Positions 16,388 to 24,735 of a stretch of 64,000 nucleotides of DNA are shown here, piece after piece. Positions within the stretch are counted from its first letter, which is position 1. Every line of letters begins with the position of its first letter. Under the pieces are notes generated by a model. It saw only the letters and a list, made by a program, of their open reading frames with translations, was not told where the DNA came from and did not search any database. Source of the stretch: Leptolyngbya sp. PCC 7375 (GTDB lineage Bacteria; Cyanobacteriota; Cyanobacteriia; Phormidesmidales; Phormidesmidaceae). The DNA is taken from the NCBI RefSeq assembly GCF_000316115.1, contig NZ_JH993797.1, positions 4,326,486 through 4,390,485 on the forward strand, written 5' to 3'. A program made the position numbers and the translations under genes.

Positions 16388-16828
16388 ATGTTTGAGCGGT
16401 TTACAGAAAAGTCCCGTGCCATTATTGTTCAGGCTCAGGATGAGGCTAGGAGAATGGGACACAACTTTGTTGGTACAGAGCAGATACTGTTAGGGATGTT
16501 GGCAGACAGTGACAATGCAGCTGCTAATGTTCTCTCAGAACGAGCGATAACCCTGGAAGATGCACGCCAAGAGGTGGAACAGATTATTGGTCTTGGGACA
16601 GGATTTACAGATACGCAAATTCCATTCACCCCTAGGGCAAAGCGTGTGCTAGAGATCGGTTTTGAAGAAGCTAAAAAGCTAGGTGATGAGCATATTGAGC
16701 CCAATCACCTATTGCTGGGCATCATCCTTGAGGATGGGGGTGTTGCAGCTTTAGTTGTTAAAAAGCTAACCAATGCCTCAGATGGTCTGGTTGAAAGTAT
16801 TTACAGGCAGCTTTCTGGCCCAGATTGA
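16388..16828 (+). CDS. stand-alone Clp N-terminal (ClpC N-domain) protein
   Basis: 146 residues that match the N-terminal double Clp_N repeat of ClpC: MFERFTEKSRAIIVQAQDEARRMGHNFVGTEQILLG, then IPFTPRAKRVLEIGFEEAKKLGDEHIEPNHLLLGII. It ends where the first AAA+ module of ClpC would begin, and no such module follows. In ClpC this domain docks adaptors and phospho-arginine substrates. A free copy could compete for or deliver substrates or adaptors. A good SD and a clean stop argue for a real gene rather than a random truncation. It has no operon partners. Confidence 0.88.
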   Translation: MFERFTEKSRAIIVQAQDEARRMGHNFVGTEQILLGMLADSDNAAANVLSERAITLEDARQEVEQIIGLGTGFTDTQIPFTPRAKRVLEIGFEEAKKLGDEHIEPNHLLLGIILEDGGVAALVVKKLTNASDGLVESIYRQLSGPD

Positions 16829-17272
16829 GACTCTTAGATAATTCATTTTTTAAAACACGACAGCACCCAAAACAATCGACTGAAGGGTTCTTCTAAATTC
16901 AACAAGACTGTTTAGAGTTGTTTTATATAAGGTGAACTTACTATAAACAGAGCTCTCTAGTGCAAGTAAGAAGAGATGCCAGTGATTTGTTTGGGTGCTG
17001 TCTTTGATCCGTCAAACGATTCTATCGAGATATCTATCGTCAGACCTCCTTTCGTTTTAGCTATGGGCCTTTCAGCTCATGTCCTTAGAATATTCCGACA
17101 GTGCTTGAATATCTTGGCTTTGATACAAACGTTAATGTTGTTTTTATCACTGTTATCCTGATTAAACAGTGACATAACTCTATGGGGACTGGGGTTGATG
17201 TCATGGTGAGCGGTGGAGCCATCATTTTTGCTGGAAGATTCTCAGCTATCGAGAGAAATAATATGGCTGTAG
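16829..17272. other. intergenic region without supported gene
   Basis: 444 bases between the Clp N-domain gene and the 3' end of the exporter gene. A 61-codon frame at 16976-17161 has no ribosome site and no recognisable motif. I see no hairpin strong enough to call. Confidence 0.35.
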
Positions 17273-18199
17273 CTACGCTTTATTCTGCCAATTCACGAGC
17301 ATGATACCGGATAAGACAATCACACCACCTACCAATGAAACCAGGCTCGGTATCTCTCGTAACCATAGCCAAGCAATAAACAGAGCCGCTACAGGAATGA
17401 GCGATAGGTAACTGCCAGCTTGTGAGGCCGGAATCTTAGAAAGCACATAGGACCAAGCAATGTAAGCCACTACCCCTGGAAACAACCCCATGTAAGCAAC
17501 CGATAGCGTTGGCCCCAATGGCGCATGCAGTGTAGAAAACACAGCACGGGGTGCAAATAGCACTAAGACTAAAGTGCCTGCCCAGATAGCATAGGTCGTA
17601 AATTGAATTGCAGTGTAACGCTGTAACAACGGTTTTTGGATGACTGAGTAAACGCTGATGCAAAGCGTGGCCATAAACACCAGCAATGCTCCAAGGGAAA
17701 ACTGTAAACTACCGCTACTGGCAAGAGAAATAGTGGCTACACCAGCGACACAAAGGCCAATCCCGCACCAGCCTGCTTGGGTAAGCTTTTCACGATAAAA
17801 CAACGATGCCAGTAAAGCGATAATGCCAATTTCTGACGAGATAATAAAACTGGCCATGCCAGCAGACACTGTTAATTGGCCCGCATTTAAAAACACGTTG
17901 TAAAGAGTAAATCCTGTGATCCCACAGAGACTGAGCAGCGGCCAGTCTTGTCGACGTGGTAATGGCATTCGTTTGAGAAGGGCATAAACTAGCAGGATTG
18001 CAGATGCGACTAGGTAGCGTAAAACAGCCACCTCTAATGGGCTGTAGGCTGTTAACGCAACACTAATGGCGGGAAAAGCTGAGGCCCAAAGCAATATCGC
18101 GCTGAAAAGGGCCGCCATGACTAATGCACTGGGACGTTTAACAGGTTCACTCGCCTGAGGGCGAGGAGTCGCATGATAGAGCGGCTGTGATAGCACCAT
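17273..18199 (-). CDS. EamA/DMT-family transporter
   Basis: 308 residues with ten predicted membrane segments in two EamA repeats (about 30-160 and 165-300). The family (RhaT/YdcZ type drug/metabolite transporters) exports amino acids or other metabolites across the inner membrane. Typical pieces are ILLWASAFPAISVAL at the first helix and the second-repeat start LGALLVFMATLCISVYSVIQK. Substrate is unknown. It lies upstream of nothing on its strand except the sulfotransferase 210 bases away. Confidence 0.9.
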   Translation of the reverse strand: MVLSQPLYHATPRPQASEPVKRPSALVMAALFSAILLWASAFPAISVALTAYSPLEVAVLRYLVASAILLVYALLKRMPLPRRQDWPLLSLCGITGFTLYNVFLNAGQLTVSAGMASFIISSEIGIIALLASLFYREKLTQAGWCGIGLCVAGVATISLASSGSLQFSLGALLVFMATLCISVYSVIQKPLLQRYTAIQFTTYAIWAGTLVLVLFAPRAVFSTLHAPLGPTLSVAYMGLFPGVVAYIAWSYVLSKIPASQAGSYLSLIPVAALFIAWLWLREIPSLVSLVGGVIVLSGIMLVNWQNKA

Positions 18200-18410
18200 G
18201 AAGGAATTAACTCCTACGGTCAGAACAGCAATAGCTTAAATGCAACGTCCCCTACAGAACAATCTATAACTTTCATCGCATTGCTTGTCAGGTTTTATTG
18301 GCTAAAGACATCAAGAGCGGACGTTCTTGTGTTAACTCAGACGGCGTAGTTCGATGACCTATCCTAGCTAAGGCTCTATGGAGGTTGCTAGTTACTGACT
18401 CTGCCAAAAA

Positions 18411-19379
18411 TTAGCTTGATGCAACTGTAGGATAATTGTGCAATTCGAAGTAGGGCGTTAGTCGTTGGATGATGCGTTGTTGGTTTTGTGCCACTGTTGG
18501 CATTAACTGGGTAGGTTGCTTTTTGATCAGTGAACCATAGTCGATAGCCACGTCTGGTGTGACGTCTAGAAAGTCAAAAATCTTTTTCAGTGTGGCTTGG
18601 GGCTGCTCACAAAAATCTTCAAATCGGATAGACACATAAACCGAGTCTGGCAGACTCTGAATGTTACTCATAAAATAAGACGTAGACTTCAAAGATTGTT
18701 GCAAGACTTTATTGAGTCCGATACCCAAGTATGGAAAATACATGATCCGGTAAATAAGTCGAAAAAGTGGATTTTTGAAGATCTTGTTGTATCGGTTTGA
18801 AACAAGTCCTGTGTAGGCATTCCATTCAGAGAGGACTTTATCCACTGTTTTGAGCTTTGAGTTGATTACATGGATGGGATTGCGGTGGATAAAGATAAAT
18901 CTTGCATTGGGTATGGCCTGGCGAATATAGAGAAAGTGAGGATAGCACCAGGGATTTTTGAGCAGAATAGGTTTACCAGGATCAGAGATGCTCTGGATCT
19001 TGCGACAGGCTTCTAAAAACTTGGGTAAGCTTGCATCGTTGATATAAAGCTCGTGTCCGGCATTGCGAATAATGAAGCCATATTCTTCGGGTAGTTCTGG
19101 AGAAACGGGGACTGCATCGAATTCGCGATCGCTAATCCCTAATTGCCTAAACTCCGTCTGTAGTTCTTGATATTTTTGTTCTTCAAGATGGTTGAAATGG
19201 TTATGTAAGATCTCGTTGTACTTGATAACGTGATAGGCCGTCACCACATTAAAGTATTGCGTCGATGCTAGAGTCTGGTAAAGCAGAGTTGTTCCTGAGC
19301 GATGATCGCCAAGAATAAAAATTGGCTGCAAATTAATCTCCTGTATCTGATTGAGATAAGGCTGATCTAAAGGATTCAT
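18411..19379 (-). CDS. sulfotransferase-family protein
   Basis: 322 residues. The 5'-phosphosulfate loop of PAPS-dependent sulfotransferases is at 22-35 (ILGDHRSGTTLLYQ), and the 3'-phosphate site is in RFIFIHRNPIHVINS. The later region VSIRFEDFCEQP and a C-terminal helix match the bacterial sulfotransferase group. It would transfer sulfate from PAPS to a hydroxyl on a carbohydrate, lipid or protein; the acceptor is unknown. There is no signal peptide. It stands next to an insertion sequence on its 5' side. Confidence 0.85.
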   Translation of the reverse strand: MNPLDQPYLNQIQEINLQPIFILGDHRSGTTLLYQTLASTQYFNVVTAYHVIKYNEILHNHFNHLEEQKYQELQTEFRQLGISDREFDAVPVSPELPEEYGFIIRNAGHELYINDASLPKFLEACRKIQSISDPGKPILLKNPWCYPHFLYIRQAIPNARFIFIHRNPIHVINSKLKTVDKVLSEWNAYTGLVSNRYNKIFKNPLFRLIYRIMYFPYLGIGLNKVLQQSLKSTSYFMSNIQSLPDSVYVSIRFEDFCEQPQATLKKIFDFLDVTPDVAIDYGSLIKKQPTQLMPTVAQNQQRIIQRLTPYFELHNYPTVASS

Positions 19380-19670
19380 GAGTGATGCCCCCAGATAAAT
19401 GTGTCCCCAGATTACATTGAAGAGGGTTAAGATTTCGGCTTCGTTAAAAGGGCTGTGCTCAGAGCCTATGGTGTAGTTTCACAAGATTGTCAAAAATGAC
19501 AATAACCTGAGGAGTGGCCCAACACACTAGACTACAGGTGTTTCTAAGTCTGTGATTTGGAATACGTATGACAGAAGAAAATCAATAAATAATGTCGATC
19601 TAAAAGCTTGATTCTAGTTCCAACTAAGTTTGTTTGGATATCATAAGGTCATCGAGTTTGGAGGCCAAGT

Positions 19671-20144
19671 ATGATGGCCAAACGCAAGCAACGAGGGACA
19701 GCAGGGGATAAAACGATCTGCCTGCCCATAGCCGATACCCTTGATTATGACCAGTTGGTTGAGGACCGTGAGGCCTACCGAGAGTACCTGAACGAGCAAA
19801 TAGCCAGCTATCCGGAGCTGTTCCCCGAGGGAATTGAGGAGGGATATCGGTTTCATGGGTGGGTGACCTCAGCTCGCCAGCACCTAAAAACACGTCGTAT
19901 TTATCTTCCCAACCAAAAAACGGCCTATCAACTGCGTCCCGATTTCGTCACCCCTTATATGAGTGAAACGTCTGAGCTAGCGGGCAAAGCGATGTATTTG
20001 AGAAAGCATGGCCTCTCCTATGATGGGATTGCTTACGTATTGGGTCGCTCGGAGATGCATTGGTATCGGTTGTGTCAATCTCTTGGCAGAGCATCCATTG
20101 TCGGAACAACGTTGAAAACAGAAGAGTCGCTCCCCCCCATCTAG
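19671..20144 (+). CDS. transposase, N-terminal part (before C7 frameshift)
   Basis: 157 residues from an ATG with GGAGG six bases upstream. The N-terminal part is basic (MMAKRKQRG), followed by a helix-turn-helix-like region (KAMYLRKHGLSYDGIAYVLG). The frame stops at TAG 20142-20144, immediately after a run of seven Cs at 20132-20138 placed as C_CCC_CCC, exactly the phase of a -1 slippery heptamer. The remainder of the protein continues in the -1 frame, so this is either one protein made by frameshifting or a broken gene. Confidence 0.8.
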   Translation: MMAKRKQRGTAGDKTICLPIADTLDYDQLVEDREAYREYLNEQIASYPELFPEGIEEGYRFHGWVTSARQHLKTRRIYLPNQKTAYQLRPDFVTPYMSETSELAGKAMYLRKHGLSYDGIAYVLGRSEMHWYRLCQSLGRASIVGTTLKTEESLPPI

Positions 20145-20938
20145 TGGCCGATGAAAAGCATTGTAGCCATCAAGGAGAGCGTATCTATTGGGCGGTGACA
20201 GCGGCTAAAGGCTGTATTGTAGGCAGTGGTTTGAGCCCAACGGCTGGATACGAGGACTTGCAAGCGGCTTATGGGGACTTTGAGCAAGAGATGAGCGACC
20301 ATGCCCCTGACTATTGCCCTGAGACGGTCACCACGGATGGATGGGACGCGACTCGTCGAGCCTGGGAAACCCTATTCCCTGGCATTACCTGGATTCTGTG
20401 CTTTCTACATGAGGTAATTAAAGTGCGTGATTGGTGTCGCTCTAAGCCTGATTTACGCACCTGCTTAACCGACAAGCTTTGGCATATTTATCACGCTACT
20501 GGCAAACGTCAATTTGCTCAACGATTGCGTCGTTTTCTCGAATGGACACAATCGGTGGATCTTCCCAACGCCATCAATGACCGGTTACAACGACTCAGAG
20601 AAAAATCTCTATTTTTCCAGAGAGCCTTTGACGTTCCTGATGCCTATCGCACCAGTAATCAAGTGGATCGCCCCATGAACTATCTTGACCGAGCACTCTA
20701 TGCCATGCAAGATTTTCATGGGTCTTGGGAGGCCGCTGAGTTATCCGTTCGCTCCATGGCGATGCTGTGGAATTTTCATCCATTCTGTCGTAAAACTCAG
20801 CAGCAAAATGAAGGCTGTTTGTGTCCCTTTGAGAAACTCAATGGCTTCCGATATCATGACGACTGGATGCGTAATTTGTTAATTGCCTCTTCTCTCAATG
20901 GACGGAGACCGTTGATTAAATCCTCTCACACAAACTGA
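20138..20938 (+). CDS. transposase, catalytic part in the -1 frame
   Basis: About 266 codons reading on from the C7 run as HLVADEKHCSHQGERIYWAVTAAKG and on to the stop at 20938. Acidic residues likely to be catalytic are D in VADEKH and D in VTTDGWDAT; the third acidic residue is not certain. The apparent upstream ATG at 20060 overlaps the first part out of frame and probably is not used. A -1 shift on the C run gives one continuous transposase of about 420 residues. Confidence 0.75.
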   Translation, partial: HLVADEKHCSHQGERIYWAVTAAKGCIVGSGLSPTAGYEDLQAAYGDFEQEMSDHAPDYCPETVTTDGWDATRRAWETLFPGITWILCFLHEVIKVRDWCRSKPDLRTCLTDKLWHIYHATGKRQFAQRLRRFLEWTQSVDLPNAINDRLQRLREKSLFFQRAFDVPDAYRTSNQVDRPMNYLDRALYAMQDFHGSWEAAELSVRSMAMLWNFHPFCRKTQQQNEGCLCPFEKLNGFRYHDDWMRNLLIASSLNGRRPLIKSSHTN

Positions 20939-21063
20939 GGTGGAATCAGGCTTGATTGTATGCAGAATATGCCGCATGGGGGCAATAGATTGCTGCGAAC
21001 CTCCAATGCCTGAAGGATGTATAAAATGTTGTTTTTGATGTTTAAGCTCTTACAACGAGATCC

Positions 21064-21085
21064 TGTTGAAACATATATTTCAACA
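21064..21085 (+). promoter_or_regulatory. palindrome upstream of the giant operon (1)
   Basis: Perfect 8-bp arms TGTTGAAA and TTTCAACA around CATATA. It fits a homodimeric regulator site, but no regulator gene is adjacent and its role is inferred from symmetry only. Confidence 0.45.
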
Positions 21086-21109
21086 CATTATAATTAACCT
21101 GTAATAAAG

Positions 21110-21128
21110 GAAATACCACTGGTATTTC
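21110..21128 (+). promoter_or_regulatory. palindrome upstream of the giant operon (2)
   Basis: Perfect 8-bp arms GAAATACC and GGTATTTC around ACT, only 24 bases from the previous palindrome. It could be an operator or a small hairpin in an upstream transcript. Confidence 0.45.
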
Positions 21129-21424
21129 AGCGATCTTCGTTTTTAATAATATATATCCTTTTGCTAAATTGATTTGCCTTAGATTTTCTTAATTAAACTA
21201 ACGGAAGTAGATTGACATCTTTTTATGGGTTGACGAGGGTGCTGCATGCTACAAAAACATGAAGAATTATGGCTGCTACTTTGAATGCATCAACTACAGT
21301 GGATATGCTTGCAAACAATAAGTGGTTTTATTAGAGCAGCATCTTTATTAAGTTTTATTAGCTCACGGCGATGCTGGTGAGCTGGCTTTTGAGTAACTTT
21401 CTCTGTTGTTGTTGAGTTGAGTTT

Positions 21425-24400
21425 ATGTCAGATGTGATTGGCCAAGGTCGCTTGGTGGTGACAAATCCTGCTGCGCCAGAGAGTGCCAGGCATTTTGGGG
21501 TTCAAATCAGTCAGCTGCAAATTCAGTTTTATGATCTATCTGACAACACTCAATTGACCGCATTAGAGTGGTGGGCGCTTGTTCAGGAAAGTTTGGGCGG
21601 AGCTGCCAATGTGCAAGTGCCAGGGCATATTGTCTTGACGGGATTGCCAGCCACTCCCAGCCCGGCTTTTGTAGATATTTCTGTAGGGGTTAGTGATGTT
21701 GCAGGGCAGTCAGTATTTACATTAACGGTGCGTCAGGCAGCTCCGTTTGGTGTGAGCCCAAGTGGTCATGTAACGTTTCAAGATTTAGATCTCACCTTCA
21801 CCCAAATGGCTGCTGATGTGGCAGTATCTGGAGGTCTTAAGGTGATATTGTTGTTCGATCTTTTGGAACAACCAGTGGCTCTGATTCCTGTATGGGACGA
21901 TGGTCAATTAGTTTTCAATGCGACGGGTCCCAAGATTTCAGTGGGCCAGGTTGGGGTGATTGAAGAGACTGAAATTACGGTGAAAACCCTTGCTCATCCC
22001 TGGCTATCTTTGCAGACGTTATATTCATTTGAAGCTGTTTCTGGGAATATCATTCGTGATGCGTCGGGCCAGGTGCCGATTGATTTGACGGTGTATACCC
22101 CTGATTTGGTCACCCTTGAACGGGGTGCTTTGCTTACCCAGGCCGATACTGAGATCGCAACTGCTCCCCGTGATGCGAGACAACCATTGCCTGCTCCTCG
22201 ACCTGTGAGGCGACTGATTCAGGCCTGTCAAGACACCCAAGAAATTTCTGTGGTGCTGTGGTTTAAGCCAGCGCTGCAAAATCAAAGCGGTCCAGATCGT
22301 CTGATTACATTATCGTCAGATTTTTCCGAGCATAATTTTCTAATTGGCCAACAAAAGGATCAGTATGTGGTGCGTCTGCGGACAACTGTGACTGATAAAA
22401 ATGGTCGCATAAATAAAAAAGATGTGCTGCACTCCCCAAATAAATCTGTGCAACTGCGGCCTACATGTCTAGTGTTTACTCGTTCTATGCCGATAGCAGG
22501 AGAGCCTAACGCATATCTATATCTTGATGGCAAGCCGGTTGACTCGGCTACTGTCGGTGGCGATTTTAGTACTTGGGGAGATTTTGAACTTGCGATCGCA
22601 AATGAATTCAAAGATCCCAATCGTTCCTGGCAAGGAGAATTTTATCGCATTGCTGTTTACAACAAAGCGCTGACTCCAGAGCAGGTACGCCAACTTTACT
22701 ATCCCCAGGTGCTGACAACAGGGGCTCTCAGGTTAACCGATATGCCAGCACCATTAGATCAACCCCTGGCAACAGAAATCGTATATGAAGATGAGTTCAG
22801 TTTGATTCAATCAAAGGCAACGACACCTCGGTTGGCAACCCCCCAATTTCAGTTTGATCGCATTACCCTCTCCTGGAAAAAGGTCGGTCCCAATCCTTGG
22901 GCATTAGAGCAAAATGGCAGTGCCGTAGAAGCCACACTTTGGCAACAGAATACGTTCACCCTAGGTACCAAGGATAATTCGGGCCAGCCAGAACAATTTT
23001 TACCCTTAATTCCGCAGCCTAATCAGCCACTCAAATTTATTTTGCAGGATTTAGGAGAAATCACCGTTGAGAACTTTGAGTTACAGCCCAGTAGTTTTGA
23101 CAATCGACCTCAGTGGGAACTCATTGCTGAAGTGCGGGAGTCTGAGATCAACTTGCCAGGCATTAACCGGCCTTTTGATTTCAAAACAGACTTTAAGCTC
23201 ACCGATTTAGACCTTGTCATTGAATATGTTGAGGACCCGCTGCGAGCTGTTGCTGAAGATCGAGTGTTACTAACGGGAAATTCTCTTAACCGCCCCTTTA
23301 ATTTCTATGGACACTCTATCGAAGATCAGTTTGTCCTGCGTAGTGCCATCCTCTACCAGTTACCCTTTAGTCTGACACTGGGTCCCATCCATGAGCCATG
23401 CACAACCATAGTCGTGGCTGATCAGGTGAAGGTCTGTCCGACACCAGGCTGTCGTCAAATCATGAGCTTGGATACTCTGATCGAACTCAGTGGTGCCGGA
23501 TTTGTGGCTACTGTCAACGGTACGTTTCCTTGGGAAGATGAGTTTGGTCGACGCCAGGTACTCTCGGTGCCAGAGTTCACAACATTTACCATTCCGACTA
23601 CGCCCAATGCTTTACTCGCTGAGGCCACAGCACAGCTCAGCCGCTATGCCAACGAGGTTTTTGCTCCAGTTGTTCAATCTAAAGAAGATTTTTATGTCAT
23701 TGATGTTTCGGGGCAGTCTGTACTCATTTATGGTCCACAGGCAAAGTTCCCGGAAACTCAGACAACCGTTTTGCCCACTGTCTTGCGTGGCGTCGAAACT
23801 ATTAAGTCTGCCCGTGGACTATTTGAACTGATTCAGTCTGAGCAGAATGCACAATTGATATTGTCCTTATCCGGACGGTCTGAAAGTGAGATTGCTAGCG
23901 ATTACAGTAACTTTCTAGGGCAGCTATCGAATCGTTCAGTGCGACCTGCTAGTTTTGAACAGGTTAGACGGCGACTGACCAAACTGTTACCTGTGCCCAT
24001 CACTCAGGCCCTGCAATATGTTTACAGTTACGATGCGCAGACAGTAGATCTAGTAGGCGGTATGCGTCTACGGGTTGAATACCAGAATTATCAGTTTGTG
24101 CATCCTGTGGATAGAACAGCTGACACAGGGTTTGTTAGTAGTGGGACAGCTTACTACACCCTACATTTTGAAACGGATGGTGCACAGGATTTTTTAGGGT
24201 TTGATCCGTTTTTGTCAGCTGTGCCAACGGCGGTGGAGTCTACCAGTCAAGCGACCAGTGGTTTAGTCGATCTGTTACGACCAGGGAATCGTAAGGCCTT
24301 CTATCGGTTGATGTATCCGGATGAGTTTCTACCGTCCCAGGGACGCATTGGGGCAGAGCGAGTGGCGTTGTTGATTGGAGCGAATGATTTCAACACGTTA

Positions 24401-24724
24401 GAAGAGGCAACAACCTATTATCGCAATCCCAGTGCTGCCAGGAGTCAATCGCCAACGAATATTGCGTTGGTCTATTTCCGGGGGCGAGCCACCGTGGTGC
24501 CTGAGATTGCTATTTTTGTGCAAGAACAGCCAGCCTATGTGCCGGTAGGTACCACCTTGCGGCAAGTGGCGGAGCGCTATGGTCAGGCGGCCTTACGAGC
24601 CAGACCTCAACGGTTGGTTTATGAAGGGGTCGAGAATACACCAGACTATCGGTTTATAAATCTGGGAAATAATACGAATGCGCTGGATCTACCGCTGTTG
24701 CAGGGCGATCGCATCTACTTTTAG
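21425..24724 (+). CDS. giant operon protein 1: LamG-like domain, LysM-like C-terminus
   Basis: 1099 residues, no signal peptide and no membrane segment. A beta-rich N-terminal 200 residues precede a LamG/concanavalin-like domain at about 203-430 (LYSFEAVSGNIIRDASG, then ISVVLWFKP, YLYLDGKPVDS, GEFYRIAVYNKALTPEQVRQLY), which in other proteins binds sugars or ligands. The middle is beta-rich without motif. The last 70 residues read YVPVGTTLRQVAERYG up to LPLLQGDRIYF, like a degenerate LysM module. The gene is first of five. The next gene starts 12 bases after this stop, with its own AGGGGG ribosome site. The function is not known. Confidence 0.9.
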   Translation: MSDVIGQGRLVVTNPAAPESARHFGVQISQLQIQFYDLSDNTQLTALEWWALVQESLGGAANVQVPGHIVLTGLPATPSPAFVDISVGVSDVAGQSVFTLTVRQAAPFGVSPSGHVTFQDLDLTFTQMAADVAVSGGLKVILLFDLLEQPVALIPVWDDGQLVFNATGPKISVGQVGVIEETEITVKTLAHPWLSLQTLYSFEAVSGNIIRDASGQVPIDLTVYTPDLVTLERGALLTQADTEIATAPRDARQPLPAPRPVRRLIQACQDTQEISVVLWFKPALQNQSGPDRLITLSSDFSEHNFLIGQQKDQYVVRLRTTVTDKNGRINKKDVLHSPNKSVQLRPTCLVFTRSMPIAGEPNAYLYLDGKPVDSATVGGDFSTWGDFELAIANEFKDPNRSWQGEFYRIAVYNKALTPEQVRQLYYPQVLTTGALRLTDMPAPLDQPLATEIVYEDEFSLIQSKATTPRLATPQFQFDRITLSWKKVGPNPWALEQNGSAVEATLWQQNTFTLGTKDNSGQPEQFLPLIPQPNQPLKFILQDLGEITVENFELQPSSFDNRPQWELIAEVRESEINLPGINRPFDFKTDFKLTDLDLVIEYVEDPLRAVAEDRVLLTGNSLNRPFNFYGHSIEDQFVLRSAILYQLPFSLTLGPIHEPCTTIVVADQVKVCPTPGCRQIMSLDTLIELSGAGFVATVNGTFPWEDEFGRRQVLSVPEFTTFTIPTTPNALLAEATAQLSRYANEVFAPVVQSKEDFYVIDVSGQSVLIYGPQAKFPETQTTVLPTVLRGVETIKSARGLFELIQSEQNAQLILSLSGRSESEIASDYSNFLGQLSNRSVRPASFEQVRRRLTKLLPVPITQALQYVYSYDAQTVDLVGGMRLRVEYQNYQFVHPVDRTADTGFVSSGTAYYTLHFETDGAQDFLGFDPFLSAVPTAVESTSQATSGLVDLLRPGNRKAFYRLMYPDEFLPSQGRIGAERVALLIGANDFNTLEEATTYYRNPSAARSQSPTNIALVYFRGRATVVPEIAIFVQEQPAYVPVGTTLRQVAERYGQAALRARPQRLVYEGVENTPDYRFINLGNNTNALDLPLLQGDRIYF

Positions 24725-24735
24725 GGGGACACATC

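Larger units (their letters stand above)
19604..20953 (+). mobile_element. insertion sequence with split transposase
   Basis: About 1.35 kb. Imperfect terminal inverted repeats flank the two transposase frames: AAGCTTGATTC (from 19604) against the complement of GAATCAGGCTT (ending 20953), followed inward by CAACTAAGTTTGT and its partner at the right, with a six-base gap. No target duplication is obvious, so the exact ends are uncertain. The element lies just upstream of the giant-protein operon. I recognise the protein as a cyanobacterial-type transposase but do not assign an IS family. Confidence 0.75.
20954..21424. other. leader/promoter region of the giant-protein operon
   Basis: 471 AT-rich bases with no gene. 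Three inverted repeats are present: TGTTGAAA / TTTCAACA (21064-21071 and 21078-21085), GAAATACC / GGTATTTC (21110-21117 and 21121-21128), and AGCTCAC / GTGAGCT (21360-21366 and 21377-21383). The first two are candidate operators. The last, followed by GGCTTTT, sits 42 bases before the first gene and could be an attenuator. A TTGACA is present near 21212, but no convincing -10 box follows it. Confidence 0.5.

Noticed and set aside
16976..17161. 61-codon frame after the Clp N-domain gene
   Set aside because: No ribosome site and no domain; treated as chance.
20060..20137. Independent start of the second transposase frame at 20060
   Set aside because: It would overlap the first part out of frame; a shift at the C7 run gives a continuous protein with better logic.
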